64,000 nt of DNA, taken from NCBI RefSeq assembly GCF_900177345.1, contig NZ_FWZT01000005.1, positions 62,001-126,000 on the forward strand, read 5' to 3'. How positions within the stretch are numbered: the first letter of the stretch is position 1; each line of letters opens with the position of its first letter. The DNA is from Pseudobacteriovorax antillogorgiicola (lineage in GTDB: Bacteria; Bdellovibrionota_B; Oligoflexia; Oligoflexales; Oligoflexaceae). Of this stretch, positions 63,529-64,000 are shown one piece after another. A model generated the notes under the pieces. It was not told the origin of the DNA. It ran no database searches and saw nothing but the letters and a program-made list of their open reading frames with translations. The position numbers and the translations under genes are program-made.

Positions 63529-63640
63529 TCATTACCCTCTCTTTCAAAAGACTCCAGGAAAGGAAGCCTACATGCACTCAACTGTGCGGGGAGTTTAATC
63601 GGATTTTTTTGCAAGGCCAAGGCCACCATCGTCGGCACCT

Positions 63641-64000
63641 TCACGAAAAACGAGCTTGCTGGTCTCGACGGTAGCCCCAGTAGGTAAGTACCCCAAACAA
63701 TAGAGCATACCCTGCTAGCCAAATGACGTGGTTCAAGGCGAGATCCCGCTTTAAGACGCTAGCCCATACCAGTTCACCATAGTGTCTGGTGGGCAAATAC
63801 TCCGATATGGTTTGTACAAACTCTGGTAGTATGGTCGGTGGTTTCCACAAACCGCCAGCAAACGTCAGGGGCAGGTAAATCAAATTACCAATGGGAAGGC
63901 AGGACTTCTCCCCTGCCCAGTAGCCTAACGCCAAACCCATGCAGCAAAACGATGCTCCTCCAATGAGAAGCACAGCCAAAAATTTAAGCCATTCTAAAAA
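63641..64000 (-). CDS. ABC-2 type transporter permease, cut off by the window edge
   Basis: The frame is open to the window edge, so the N-terminus is missing; 119 residues are visible. They include three transmembrane helices. The stretch PIGNLIYLPLTFAGGLWKPPTILPEFVQTISEYLPTRHYGELV matches the conserved C-terminal region of ABC-2 permeases (NodJ/DrrB type), which export drugs, polysaccharides or lipids. The TTG at 63979 is not the true start; the reading frame continues through it. The stop is 112 bp before crtI, so it may be in the same transcript. Confidence 0.82.
   Translation of the reverse strand, partial: FLEWLKFLAVLLIGGASFCCMGLALGYWAGEKSCLPIGNLIYLPLTFAGGLWKPPTILPEFVQTISEYLPTRHYGELVWASVLKRDLALNHVIWLAGYALLFGVLTYWGYRRDQQARFS

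Overview
The window is about 64 kb of gene-dense bacterial chromosome of moderate GC content. It carries a full Na+-pumping NADH:quinone reductase (NQR) operon, four separate stand-alone response-regulator receivers, a TIGR02147-type regulator, many signal-peptide and lipoprotein genes, exported c-type haem proteins and a carotenoid operon. This mix suggests a Gram-negative, probably marine or salt-adapted member of the Bdellovibrionota/Oligoflexia (Pseudobacteriovorax-like). That placement is inference from gene content only. No IS element, prophage, CRISPR array or rRNA was seen. One tRNA-Cys gene is present.

Layout. 1-7.5 kb: an unknown gene cut by the window edge, tcdA and a TatD-like gene behind a good sigma70 promoter, then secreted proteins (one FGE-like), a TIGR02147 regulator and a GIN-domain protein. 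7.5-13.7 kb: an alpha/beta hydrolase with a cysteine nucleophile, a collagen-like lipoprotein with a haem motif, another lipoprotein and an LRR lipoprotein. 14-22.5 kb: a membrane-anchored protein, a DMT transporter, DUF1499, a receiver, S1/P1 nuclease, PhoX, a trypsin-like protease, an XRE regulator and a monohaem cytochrome. 22.6-31 kb: pckA, a helical unknown, a receiver, a 717-bp non-coding stretch, a lipoprotein, and a DUF1592-type haem lipoprotein next to a DUF1552 Tat protein. 31-43.9 kb: a membrane adenylate cyclase, an HTH/TPR-like protein overlapping a receiver, a CNNM/CorC-type protein, fasciclin, PilZ, GNAT-like, tRNA-Cys, a receiver, hflKC, a NYN nuclease and a beta-rich envelope protein.

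43.9-51 kb (minus strand) is nqrABCDEF followed by apbE and nqrM: the six-subunit pump, its flavinylating enzyme and its iron-site maturation factor. 51.3-54.5 kb: msrP, then a tightly overlapping thyA-folA-menH-like operon. 54.9-60.3 kb: a small lipoprotein, a polyprenyl-phosphate glycosyltransferase with a GtrA domain, and a large beta-propeller/dihaem MauG-like protein. 60.3-63.5 kb is a crtI-crtB-crtYcd operon that should make a cyclised carotenoid such as beta-carotene. The window ends inside an ABC-2 permease gene.

The least explained parts are the exported haem proteins of unusual architecture (collagen-like, DUF1592/DUF1552, beta-propeller-MauG), the receiver-rich signalling set without any histidine kinase in the window, and several inverted repeats in leaders or promoters. 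Many start codons were moved to internal ATG, or to TTG codons with a well-placed Shine-Dalgarno sequence. These choices are given per gene.
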